A DNA stretch of 35,167 nt, taken from the NCBI GenBank assembly GCA_017531795.1, contig JAFXKH010000054.1, positions 1 to 35,167 on the forward strand, read 5' to 3'. Position 1 is the first letter of the stretch; each line of letters opens with the position of its first letter. The stretch is from Clostridia bacterium (GTDB lineage: Bacteria > Bacillota > Clostridia > Christensenellales > Pumilibacteraceae). Of this stretch, positions 23,947 through 32,275 are shown in pieces. The notes beneath the pieces are model-generated. The model had not been told where the DNA came from, made no database searches, and worked only from the letters and a program-made list of their open reading frames with translations. A program made the translations under genes and the position numbers.

Positions 23947-24010
23947 AAGAACCCGAATAGACTTAAAATTATTGCCAAAATGGCGTAAACTTTGTCTTAA
24001 TCGGGTTCTT
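23947..24010. terminator. Long interrupted hairpin, bidirectional terminator
   Basis: Outer 10-bp stem AAGAACCCGA (23947-23956) with TCGGGTTCTT (24001-24010), an inner AGAC/GTCT pair of arms and an apical GCCA-AAA-TGGC hairpin. A/T-rich flanks lie on both sides, and it sits between convergent gerQ and the helicase gene. The preceding AT-rich bases 23790-23946 contain no ORF; a TTGACA at 23847 lacks a good -10 box. Confidence 0.75.
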
Positions 24011-24038
24011 ATTTTATTGTATATGCTATTTATAATAT

Positions 24039-27000
24039 TTATCCGCTCAGGCGTTCTATTATGGAACTGATTACGCTCTTGCGGTCGTGCCACCAGTCAC
24101 GACTCCACACACGCATAATCTCCCAGCCGTGACGGGTAAGGAATTGCGTGCCGAATACGTCGCGTTCGAGGGCGTTTGACGACGCTTCCATAACTTCCTT
24201 GTCAAGTTGCAAACCGAGTACGTATTTGTCCGACTTTTTGTCGTACACCGCCACCGAAATTCTGTCTGCGCCTTCGCCGAGATTGGTTTCCGTACGATAG
24301 CCGAGTTTTTCCAGTTCGCCGGCAATCTGTTCTTCCACGGGCATAAGCGCGCTGAGTTTTTGCGTATCTTTGGCAGGGCAGAGGGAGGAAAGAATAATCT
24401 CTGTTTCTTTTTTCTTACCGCTTGCCACAGCGCGGACGTAAGATAAGTAGGTTTTGAAAAGTTTCGGGCCGTTGTTTTTGGTGTTATCCACTTTAAGTTC
24501 TTCGGGCTCAATGCTCGTGATGACGAAAATCTTCTTTTTTGCGCGCGTAATTGCGACGTTAAGACGGTTTTCGCCACCGTCAGCAGACAGAGAGCCGAAA
24601 TGCGCGTTTACCTTGCCGTTTTCTCCGATAGCGTAACCCACGCAGAAAATAATGATATCGCGCTCGTCACCCTGAACGTTTTCGATATTCTTGACGAAAA
24701 GTCAACGTCCTGACCGTCCTGCTTGCGTGCCACTTCTTCGGCGTATAAGGCGCGGAAGTCGGGATCGTTGCGTGCGGTTTTTTCGAGCAGGTCTTCAATG
24801 CAGTTTTGCTGTTCGTTGCCGAAAGTAATCACGCCGATAGTATCGCCCTTGCCTGCGCGAAGCAACTTGCGTATAAGCGCGACCGTCTGTTCCGCTTCCA
24901 CTTCGTTCTTTCTGTTACTCCACCGCCCGTCCACCTTAATCCTGATTATCGGTTTGTTCTTGACTGATTTCGTGACGTTGGGGGATACGTGCAGGCGGTT
25001 ATCGTAAAAGGCTTTGTTGGAGAAGTCTATAAGTTCACGGCTTGCGCTACGGTAGTGGTAAGTAATGTTTGCGCTGTCAAATCTTGCCACGGCAAGGTCG
25101 AGCAAGCTCTCCACTTCCAATGCGGCTTGACGGCTGGCATCCGCACTCTCGTCCTCTTCTGCGCCCATATACCTGCGCATAAACGTTGCGGAAGGCCGAA
25201 GCTGTTTTGCATCGCCGGCTACGACGATATTCTTTCCACGGAAGATGCTCGGTATCGTACTTTCAATAAAGACCTGACTCGCTTCGTCGAAAAGCACTAT
25301 GTCAAAAACGTTCTTTTTCAAAGGCAGAACGGTAGACACGTTTTCGGGGGAGAGAAGCCAGCAGGGAAAGAGATTGAATAAATATTCGCCGTACAGTTCC
25401 ATGACCTTGCGAAGCGGTCGATAGTTCTGTTTTTTCGAGATTTCGTATAAATAATCTTTGCCGTTCTTGCCGTTGCGATAAGCGTTCTGATACGTCCCGA
25501 TGAAGGCTTCCGCGCATATTTTCCGCGCAAGTTCCTTTTGCTCGGTTAAGAGCGCGCTTATACGCGATCGTATGCTTTCAAAGTCCACCGATAGCGAAAG
25601 TTCGGCCTTCATTGTATCTTCATACTTGGCTATTTCGTTGTATATCCTGAGCGGTAAAATTTTTCTGACGATTTCCTGATAATCGTTTTTGTCTTTGCCG
25701 TGCGCGTAGGCAAAGGATGCTACCGCAAGTTCGCTTTGGCTGAAATTGGATATACTGCTCTTTAAGTCGCTTATGCTGACGTATTCGGTGAGCGCGTTTT
25801 GCAAATTTTCTATCTTCGTTTCGTTGCCTTCGAGAAGAGCGTTAATCGCCATTGAATAACCGCCGTCCGTGAGCACTTCTTTCAGAAAAACGTAGTCTTT
25901 GATGAATTCGCCCACCACTCGTTTGGTTGCAAGAAATTTTTTCCATACCTTTTTTTCCGCCCGAAGCATAGCGACCTTCGCAAACGGATAAAGCGGAAAA
26001 ATAATTTTGCTTACGCGTAAAAATTTGTATTTTTGAGGATATTCGCTTGCGCTGAGCATTTTGACGAGCAGTTTATCCTGCGTTTTTCCGTCCAACTCGT
26101 CGTAATGCGCAAGAATATGCCTTGCGTACGGGTACGAGCCTTCGTCAAAAACGTCCACGCGCCTGCGAAGATTGTCAAGTTTGCTTCTCGCCGACGAAAG
26201 CAGGGAAAGGGGAAGTTTTGGCTTTAAGTGAGCGACGAAAGGATTACGCCTTTTTTTCGATACGTATTTATAATAGGTGTCCATTTTTCCGCCCAGACAC
26301 GCTTCCGTACTTTCTTTGAGCGTAGCATAGTCCACGCTCATCAGTTTCTTGTCAGCAAGCAGTCGTTTATAAATAGGCATATCGTCGCTCATATTGTTGG
26401 GCGGATACGAGTTATAATACATTTCGAGCAGATTAAGCCCGAACGGACTTCTTACGTCCAGAGTTTCTTTTATCTGTTCGAGTTTGGCTGTTTCGGTTTT
26501 GATAAGGTCGGTGATTTCATCATATCTGCCCAGCAAATGCGCCGACTCCGCGCTTTCCATTACTTTGTTGTGTCGCGCAAGGCATTGCTCGTAAATGGAG
26601 CGACGTTCTTTTATGGGATCGACAATGAACATAGCCTGCTCGTTTAAGTCCCCCAAGCGGTTATATACAACGTCAAGCGCCGCTTTCTTCTGGGACACGA
26701 CGAGAACTTTCTTGCCCTTGCAGATAGCGTCAGAAATAATATTTACTATCGTCTGGCTTTTTCCCGTGCCGGGCGGTCCGTAAATAACGACGTTTCCCGA
26801 ATTCGCCACCTTTTCGACCACTCGCCTTTGCGAATAATCCACGTCACCGATAAAATAATAATTTTTGTCGGGAATAATGGGGCGTTCCTTGCCTACTTTA
26901 CCCGGACGCAAAAGTTCTTCCAACGCGGGCGAAGTCAATTTTTTGCGTTCAAGTTCGGAATAATCGTTGTATATGGAGTTTGCAAGCGAAAATCGTCCGA

Positions 27001-27655
27001 TTACGCAGGCGCGCATAATAGTCGGCGTGTCGTGGGATTTAGGCTCGGGAAATTTATTGAAGTTATAGATATACTTATGTTGAGGGGGTTGAATTTTTAT
27101 TCCAAACGAACGCAGATAAGACAGGACGGCGTTCAGATCTTTGGGAAGGGCGTTTGTATCGAATTCAGTAACGAGATCTTCGGTATTGATGTTTCTCGCT
27201 TGCGCGTATGCAAAAATAAGCGCTTTGTTCAATCGAACGCTTTCGTTCCTTTTAAGCGTAAGTTTTGCGCCCACGTCTGAAACTTCAAGCAGAGCGGGAT
27301 AGAATAATAAAGGCGCTTTGAGAATAACGTCACGCACCGAGCCGTACACGAAAGGATAACCGATAAACAACTCGTAGCGTCCCGTTTCTTTTTCGACCTC
27401 TTCCGCTTCTCGCGCAACCGCTTTGAGGGTAGTGAGTTCCTTTTCGGGATTATCCGAGTTTTTTAATTGCAAGTCGTATTCTCTCTTATCTGAGCTTAGG
27501 AATTTGAGAAACTCCACTTGCGCTGGCAAATCCTTTTCCAGCGTTTTGCCAATATCGTACGCAATTTTTTTGCCAAGATTACGCATATAAACGCTACGGC
27601 TTTTACCGCTGATCTCAATCAGTCTTTCTTTATAATGTGTATATACGCTTTTCAT
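24039..27655 (-). pseudogene. SF1 helicase-nuclease (DUF4011-like/helicase/Vsr-like layout), frameshifted
   Basis: A single ~1205-residue protein is broken by one missing base in the A-run at 24697-24700 (T-run on the coding strand). Restoring one T rejoins the frames exactly through FFVKNIENVQGDERDIIIF, an SF1 motif V. Order: an N-terminal domain with LFIGYPFVYG and KAPLLFYPALLEV resembling DUF4011; Walker A VIYGPPGTGKSQT near residue 293; a long helical insert; DEASQ near 789 and VVAGDAKQLRPS; ITYHYRS near 865; NRLNVAITRAKKKIFV; and a C-terminal restriction-endonuclease-like domain with the GLQLDKEV and GWEIMRVWSRDWW pattern. This layout recalls Hhe-type anti-phage helicases, an inference. 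It stands alone between convergent gerQ and aroF. The break may be real or a sequencing error. Confidence 0.85.
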
Positions 27656-27662
27656 CTTTATA

Positions 27663-27692
27663 AGTATACACCAAACGCTTCGCAATTTGCAA
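27663..27692 (-). promoter_or_regulatory. Promoter of the helicase gene (near-leaderless)
   Basis: On the minus strand TTGCAA (complement of 27687-27692), an 18-bp spacer and TATACT (complement of 27663-27668) precede the ATG at 27655 by seven bases. No Shine-Dalgarno sequence is present, so the transcript would start at or one base before the start codon. Confidence 0.6.
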
Positions 27693-27747
27693 GCGTGAGT
27701 ATGATTTCATAAAATTAGAAATTCATTAGAAAAACTTTGGCTTTTGC

Positions 27748-27776
27748 TTGACATAAAAAATAAAAGTGTTTAGACT
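27748..27776 (+). promoter_or_regulatory. Promoter of the DAHP synthase gene
   Basis: TTGACA (27748-27753), 17-bp spacer, TAGACT (27771-27776). The expected +1 near 27783 leaves a short leader carrying TTTTGGAG, an ordinary ribosome-binding site, in contrast to the leaderless genes nearby. No leader peptide or T-box is visible. Confidence 0.65.
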
Positions 27777-27805
27777 AATATAAACTCGAATTTTGGAGAA
27801 ATGCT

Positions 27806-28840
27806 ATGGGAATGAAAATTAACGGCGCTTTGCCTCAACCCGAACAACTTAAAAGCGAATACGCTCTGCCTGCCGAACTTGCCGAGATTAAACGCAAGCG
27901 CGACGCTGAAATACGCGACGTTTTTACGGGCGCGAGCGACAAGTTTATCGTGATTATAGGACCTTGCTCTGCGGACAACGAAGATTCGGTTTGCGAATAC
28001 GTAAATCGGCTTTCTATCCTTGCCGACAAAGTAAAGGAAAGACTGATTATTATTCCGAGAATATACACCAACAAACCGAGAACGACAGGCGAAGGGTACA
28101 AAGGAATGCTTCATCAGCCCGATCCCGACAAAGCGCCCAACCTTATGGAAGGTATTATCGCCATAAGAAAACTGCACATAAGAGCAATTGGTGAAAGCGG
28201 TCTTACGTCTGCCGACGAGATGTTATACCCCGAAAACCGTTCATATCTTGACGATATTTTGTCCTATGAAGCGGTAGGCGCGCGCTCGGTAGAAAATCAA
28301 CAGCACCGTCTTACTGCAAGCGGTATGGATATCCCCGTGGGCATGAAAAACCCGACCAGCGGAGATTTTACCGTTATGCTCAACTCGGTCAAAGCCGCGC
28401 AGAAATCGCATAATTTCATTTACCGCACTTATGACGTGACGACGGAGGGCAACGACCTTGCGCACGTTATTTTGCGTGGCGGAGTGGATAAATACGGTAA
28501 AAGTATACCCAACTATCATTACGAAGACTTAATGCGCCTTGCCGAAATGTACGACAGTTCGGGACTGGCAAACCCTGCCGCAGTTATCGACGTCAATCAC
28601 TCCAATTCAAACAAAAAGTATAAAGAACAACTTCGCATCGCAAGTGAAGTTATGCATTCGAGAAAATACTCTGCTGACGTAAAAAAGCTCGTCAAAGGCA
28701 TTATGGTTGAGAGTTATATAGTCGGGGGCAGACAGGATATAGGCTCGGAGCACGTTTACGGCAAATCCATAACCGATCCTTGTATCGGCTGGGAAGACAC
28801 CGAACGCCTCGTTTTCGATATTGCAGAAAAGAGCGTATAA
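27806..28840 (+). CDS. 3-deoxy-7-phosphoheptulonate (DAHP) synthase, class I
   Basis: Condenses phosphoenolpyruvate with erythrose 4-phosphate, the first step of the shikimate pathway. The product is 344 aa, matching the AroF/G/H-type (class I-alpha) enzymes. Motifs: FIVIIGPCSADNEDS near residue 47, PRIYTNKPRTTGEGYKGM near 90, the GARSVENQQHR and VGMKNPTSGD active-site loops, ILRGG near 210, IDVNHSNSNKKY and a C-terminal metal-binding IMVESYIVGGRQD. Allosteric specificity (Phe, Tyr or Trp) cannot be decided by eye. It is apparently monocistronic, with the next gene having its own promoter. Confidence 0.95.
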   Translation: MGMKINGALPQPEQLKSEYALPAELAEIKRKRDAEIRDVFTGASDKFIVIIGPCSADNEDSVCEYVNRLSILADKVKERLIIIPRIYTNKPRTTGEGYKGMLHQPDPDKAPNLMEGIIAIRKLHIRAIGESGLTSADEMLYPENRSYLDDILSYEAVGARSVENQQHRLTASGMDIPVGMKNPTSGDFTVMLNSVKAAQKSHNFIYRTYDVTTEGNDLAHVILRGGVDKYGKSIPNYHYEDLMRLAEMYDSSGLANPAAVIDVNHSNSNKKYKEQLRIASEVMHSRKYSADVKKLVKGIMVESYIVGGRQDIGSEHVYGKSITDPCIGWEDTERLVFDIAEKSV

Positions 28841-28841
28841 C

Positions 28842-28870
28842 TTGACAACTCCGACCAAAAGTAGTATAAT
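28842..28870 (+). promoter_or_regulatory. Consensus sigma-A promoter of the DtxR-family gene (leaderless)
   Basis: TTGACA (28842-28847), 17-bp spacer, TATAAT (28865-28870), then six bases to the ATG at 28877. The predicted +1 is the A of the start codon and no Shine-Dalgarno is present. The -35 box begins two bases after the DAHP synthase stop. Confidence 0.85.
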
Positions 28871-28876
28871 AATTTT

Positions 28877-29236
28877 ATGAAACCGCAACAATCCGTTGAA
28901 GATTATCTTGAAACGATACACGTCCTTGCCATGACAGGCAGGGAAGTTCATAGAGCCGAAGTTGCTCGCGCTCTTGGGGTTTCTCAGCCTGCCGTAACGA
29001 AGGCGATAAAGCGTTTGCAAGAACTTAGTTACGTCACGACGGACGGCATGCATATTCTTCTCACAAAAGAGGGGATGGAGCGCGCCACGAGTATTTATAC
29101 GAAACATAAGGATATCCGTTCTTTCCTTACGAAACTCGGCGTGAGCGAACATACCGCAGAACAGGACGCTTGCCGAATCGAACACGTAATCACCGACGAA
29201 ACTTATAAGGCGATTAAAGATTTTTTAAGTAAATAA
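28877..29236 (+). CDS. DtxR/IdeR/MntR-family metal-dependent repressor
   Basis: The product is 119 aa: N-terminal winged helix (helix-turn-helix about residues 25-54, EVARALGVSQPAVTKAIKRL) and a short dimerisation/metal domain. The SH3-like third domain of DtxR is absent, as in MntR. Candidate metal ligands are D9, E12, H77, C99, E102 and H103. The Cys in the CxxEH motif is the DtxR/IdeR-type residue, where Bacillus MntR has Glu, which suggests iron rather than manganese sensing. It is separated from feoA by a terminator. Two dyads around the feo promoter are candidate operators, so its likely role is iron-dependent control of Fe(II) uptake. Confidence 0.92.
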   Translation: MKPQQSVEDYLETIHVLAMTGREVHRAEVARALGVSQPAVTKAIKRLQELSYVTTDGMHILLTKEGMERATSIYTKHKDIRSFLTKLGVSEHTAEQDACRIEHVITDETYKAIKDFLSK

Positions 29237-29270
29237 TCCGTAGAAAAAAGAATAATAGTTAAATCATCGC

Positions 29271-29306
29271 AAATTTTCCGCCTTCAAAAAAGGCGGAAAA
29301 TTTTTT
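29271..29306 (+). terminator. Rho-independent terminator of the metal regulator gene
   Basis: A perfect 14-bp stem (29271-29284 with 29290-29303), a five-base loop and a T-run to 29306. Confidence 0.92.
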
Positions 29307-29318
29307 CGAAAAACTTTC

Positions 29319-29332
29319 TTAACTAAGGTTAA
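29319..29332 (+). promoter_or_regulatory. Candidate metal-regulator operator 1
   Basis: A dyad of form TTAAC-N4-GTTAA lying five bases upstream of the feo -35 box. The same dyad format recurs at 29385-29398, 66 bases centre to centre. Half-sites resemble the TTAGG/GTTA type of DtxR-family operators. Confidence 0.6.
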
Positions 29333-29337
29333 TTTTC

Positions 29338-29366
29338 TTGACAAAAATCATATATTTATGTATAAT
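29338..29366 (+). promoter_or_regulatory. Consensus sigma-A promoter of feoAB
   Basis: TTGACA (29338-29343), 17-bp spacer, TATAAT (29361-29366). The +1 is expected near 29373, giving a ~57-base leader that contains the second dyad and ends with a strong AAAGGAGG. Confidence 0.88.
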
Positions 29367-29384
29367 ACGCAAGGAAATAAAAAC

Positions 29385-29398
29385 TTAACCGCAGTTAA
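29385..29398 (+). promoter_or_regulatory. Candidate metal-regulator operator 2
   Basis: Second TTAAC-N4-GTTAA dyad, located just downstream of the predicted feo transcription start. A repressor bound here and at 29319-29332 would bracket the promoter. Confidence 0.6.
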
Positions 29399-29429
29399 TA
29401 TTTTACAATTTTACATAAAGGAGGCCTTA

Positions 29430-29666
29430 ATGGCAGTTAAAAAGTTGAGCGAACTGAATCCGGGCGACAGCGGAGTAATAGTCGATACGCACGGAGAAGG
29501 TTGGTTGCGTAAGCGTTTGCTTGATATGGGTGTTACAAAAAGCGCAAAAGTGTTTTTCAAAAAGCGCGCGCCGTTTGGCGATCCTATTGAAGTAAATTTG
29601 CGAGGCTATGAACTTTCACTCAGAAAGAGCGAGGCGGAACTCGTAGACGTGGAGGTGACGGTATGA
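29430..29666 (+). CDS. feoA: Ferrous iron transport protein A
   Basis: The product is 78 aa with an SH3-like fold. It shows the family pattern LSELNPGDSGVIVD, then WLRKRLLDMGVTKSAKV and a terminal LRGYELSLRKSEAELVDV. FeoA is a cytoplasmic partner that supports FeoB-mediated Fe(II) uptake. ATG 29430 is chosen because AAAGGAGG (29418-29425) precedes it; the frame is open further upstream through the promoter. The stop overlaps the feoB start (ATGA). Confidence 0.95.
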   Translation: MAVKKLSELNPGDSGVIVDTHGEGWLRKRLLDMGVTKSAKVFFKKRAPFGDPIEVNLRGYELSLRKSEAELVDVEVTV

Positions 29667-31930
29667 TAACCGTAGCGCTTGCAGGCAATCCAAACTGCGG
29701 TAAAACCACGCTTTTTAACGCTCTTACGGGGGCGACGGCTCACGTAGGTAACTGGCCGGGCGTGACGGTAGACAAAAGGGAAGGCGTTTGTAAAAAGGGC
29801 GAGCAACCCATAAACGTCGTTGACCTTCCCGGCATATATTCGCTTTCTCCTTATACTCCTGAAGAAGTTGTAGCGCGTAATTATATTCTTGACAGCAAGC
29901 CTGATTGCGTAATCAATATCGTAGACTCGACCAATCTCGAAAGAAACCTTTATCTTACCACCCAACTTATGGAAATGGACGTTCCCGTAGTCGTCGCTCT
30001 CAATATGACCGATGAACTCGAAAAGCGCGGAGATAAGATAGATTCGAAACTTCTTGAAGAAAGATTGGGTATGCCCGTAGTCCGCATATCGGCGTTTACG
30101 GGTTACGGCATAAAAGATCTCATAAATCGCACGATATCGACGGCAAAGCATCCAAGAAAGGGGATAAGCGTGCTTGCTTCTACGAGTATAAGCGACGCCA
30201 TTTCTGAAGTGGCGGAGCGCATGAAAGACGAAATTTCTTCTCCCGTATTCCACGCCATAAAACTCCTTGAAGGTGACAGCGTGGAACGTAGCGTGCATAA
30301 AAAAAGCGCGTCTTACGCGGATAAATTACTCTTGACTTTCAACGACAAAATTTTCGGCAAAGATATCGAAGCGCTCGTGGCAAACGCAAGATACGACTAC
30401 GTAACGGCGAACTATTCGCCTGCGCTTACTAGAAAGGACGGAAGCGGAGCAAAACTCACTAAGTCAGATAAGATAGACAGAGTATTGACGCATAAAGTTT
30501 TTGGACTTCCGATTTTCGCCCTAATCCTCTTTGCCATCTTCCACTTGACGTTTGCGGAAGACTTCCTGTTCCTTGGCGCAATTATACCGTCTTTCGGCGA
30601 GTGGTGCGGAGCAGTTACGGCAGAGTCTCCTGCGCTTGGCATACTCTTTTCAAGTGGACTTAATTCACCGGGAGTAATGCTCTTTAACGCGCTGGACCTA
30701 TTGACTTCAACGATAAGCGGTGGAGTAGCAGGCGGACTTGAATCAGTTGGGGCGGCAGAATGGGCAGTAGGCCTGGTAAACGACGGTATTCTTGGCGGAC
30801 TTTTCGCCGTATTGTCTTTCCTCCCTCAGATAGTATTATTGTTCTTTTTCTTTTCTATGCTTGAAGACAGCGGATATATGGCGCGCGTAGCGTTTATTCT
30901 TGATAGAATTTTCCGTCGTCTTGGACTTTCGGGCAGAGCGTTTATGCCTATGATTATGGGCTTTGGCTGTTCCATTCCTGCAATGGTTAACACCCGTACG
31001 CTAGCGGACGAAAAAGAACGAACGGCAACGATACGCGTAATACCTTTCTTCTCGTGCGGTGCGAAATTGCCCATATTGACAGCGATTGCAGGCGGTATGA
31101 TAGGAGCGTTCGGTCTTGGACAAATTTCCGACCTTATCGTAACTCTTATGTATATTCTCGGTATGTTCTTTGCGTTTGTCGCCATAGTTATAATGCGTAG
31201 CACGACTATGCGCGGAGATATTACGCCCTTTATTATGGAACTTCCCGATTATCGCGCTCCGGGCGCGAAAACGACCGCTTTCCACCTTTGGGATAAGGTA
31301 AAACACTTCATCAAGAAAGCGTTTACGATTATACTTGCTTCGACTATTATCGTTTGGTTCTTGTCACACTTTACTTGGAATTGGCAGTTCGTTTCTGACG
31401 AAAAAATGGGCTTAAGCATACTTTCATCTCTTGGAATGCTCGTTCAGCCTATATTTACACCGCTGGGCTTCGGCGCGCAACTTGGCTCAGCAGGCTGGGT
31501 GTTCGCGGTAGGCGCAGTAACAGGTCTTATTGCGAAAGAAAACGTTATAGCCACGTTAGGCACGCTCGCATCGGCAGTAGTAAGCGGATTTACTGCGAAC
31601 GAAGCGTTGGAAGGCGTGGATGCGGTAGAGGCGCTTATCGGAGCGACGGGCATTACGGGCGCAGGTTGTATAGCCTTCATAATGTTCAATATGCTCACAA
31701 TTCCTTGCTTTGCGGCAGTAGCGGCGGCAAAAGCCGAAATCCCCAAAGGCAAGTTCAAGTGGACACTTCTTTTCTGGATTGCCTCGTCTTACATAGCAGG
31801 TACTGCGATATATACCGTTGGCGAATTCATTTGGCCTGTTGCGATATGGCTTGCAGTAATAGCAGTAGCGACGGCGGTTATAATCTGGTTCAATAAAAAG
31901 AACCCGAAAAAAGTTTTGCGCACGGCGTAA
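29663..31930 (+). CDS. feoB: Ferrous iron transporter B (G-protein coupled)
   Basis: The main Fe(II) permease, 755 aa. The N-terminal G domain shows G1 GNPNCGKTTLFN (residues 8-19), the switch region HVGNWPGVTVDK, G3 VDLPGIYSL and G4 NMTDE. A helical GDI-like segment follows, then the polytopic membrane part with two Gate-type repeats (for example EDSGYMARVAFILDR, GFGCSIPAM, and the later AKENVIATLGTL). The ~100 residues around 285-385 contain a hydrophobic insert typical of FeoB. It is translationally coupled to feoA and followed by a Cys-rich accessory peptide. Confidence 0.97.
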   Translation: MITVALAGNPNCGKTTLFNALTGATAHVGNWPGVTVDKREGVCKKGEQPINVVDLPGIYSLSPYTPEEVVARNYILDSKPDCVINIVDSTNLERNLYLTTQLMEMDVPVVVALNMTDELEKRGDKIDSKLLEERLGMPVVRISAFTGYGIKDLINRTISTAKHPRKGISVLASTSISDAISEVAERMKDEISSPVFHAIKLLEGDSVERSVHKKSASYADKLLLTFNDKIFGKDIEALVANARYDYVTANYSPALTRKDGSGAKLTKSDKIDRVLTHKVFGLPIFALILFAIFHLTFAEDFLFLGAIIPSFGEWCGAVTAESPALGILFSSGLNSPGVMLFNALDLLTSTISGGVAGGLESVGAAEWAVGLVNDGILGGLFAVLSFLPQIVLLFFFFSMLEDSGYMARVAFILDRIFRRLGLSGRAFMPMIMGFGCSIPAMVNTRTLADEKERTATIRVIPFFSCGAKLPILTAIAGGMIGAFGLGQISDLIVTLMYILGMFFAFVAIVIMRSTTMRGDITPFIMELPDYRAPGAKTTAFHLWDKVKHFIKKAFTIILASTIIVWFLSHFTWNWQFVSDEKMGLSILSSLGMLVQPIFTPLGFGAQLGSAGWVFAVGAVTGLIAKENVIATLGTLASAVVSGFTANEALEGVDAVEALIGATGITGAGCIAFIMFNMLTIPCFAAVAAAKAEIPKGKFKWTLLFWIASSYIAGTAIYTVGEFIWPVAIWLAVIAVATAVIIWFNKKNPKKVLRTA

Positions 31931-31940
31931 GGAGTAATTT

Positions 31941-32111
31941 ATGGGAGCAATAGAAATCGTAATAATTTGCATAGCGGTGGCTATCGTTGGCGGAGTAATA
32001 GGGCTTGCGTTGTGGCGTAAGGCAAAAGGCAAAAGCAGTTTTTGTGACTGTAGCGGAAATTGCGCCTCTTGTAAAAGTTGTCCGTCAAAATCACCGCGCA
32101 AAACGAAATAA
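31941..32111 (+). CDS. FeoB-associated Cys-rich membrane peptide
   Basis: The product is 56 aa: one N-terminal membrane helix (about residues 4-25), a short basic stretch (WRKAKGK), then a cysteine cluster FCDCSGNCASCKSC (Cys at 35, 37, 41, 44, 47) and a basic tail. This matches the small Cys-rich membrane proteins found next to feoB in many Bacillota, thought to assist iron uptake, possibly by handling Fe or Fe-S. GGAG lies seven bases before the ATG, and the gene is 10 bases after feoB. Confidence 0.88.
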   Translation: MGAIEIVIICIAVAIVGGVIGLALWRKAKGKSSFCDCSGNCASCKSCPSKSPRKTK

Positions 32112-32185
32112 ATAAACACGCAAAATGAAATAAAAAACAATTTGTTATCACGCATCCTTCCATCTTATAATCGGGGTTATCCCCT

Positions 32186-32218
32186 AAGCGACTTGTGAAA
32201 GCAGGTCGCTTTTCCTTT
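32186..32218 (+). terminator. Terminator of the feo operon
   Basis: Stem AAGCGACTTG (32186-32195) with CAGGTCGCTT (32202-32211), one G-U pair, followed by a T-rich tract to 32218. A small GGGG-TTAT-CCCC hairpin (32173-32184) sits immediately upstream, and a promoter-like TTGTTA-18-TATAAT lies at 32142-32171. Confidence 0.8.
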
Positions 32219-32240
32219 TGTATAGTTTTCCCGTTAGTGA

Positions 32241-32269
32241 TTGACTTTTTCATTATAAGTGGTTATAAT
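32241..32269 (+). promoter_or_regulatory. Sigma-A promoter of polA (leaderless)
   Basis: TTGACT (32241-32246), 17-bp spacer, TATAAT (32264-32269), then six bases to ATG 32276. The predicted +1 is the A of the start codon. No Shine-Dalgarno. This fixes the polA start at 32276 rather than at the in-frame codon at 32195. Confidence 0.85.
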
Positions 32270-32275
32270 ATTTGT

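Noticed and set aside
24039..24641. Separate 200-aa gene starting MGYAIGENG
   Set aside because: It begins in the middle of SF1 motifs V-VI and continues the upstream helicase exactly after adding one base, so it is the tail of that gene.
32173..32211. Possible tRNA or riboswitch from clustered hairpins
   Set aside because: No tRNA arms or CCA end, and the second hairpin with its T-tract is a plain terminator.
32195..32275. 27-codon N-terminal extension of polA
   Set aside because: It covers the feo terminator and the polA promoter; family similarity starts at ATG 32276.
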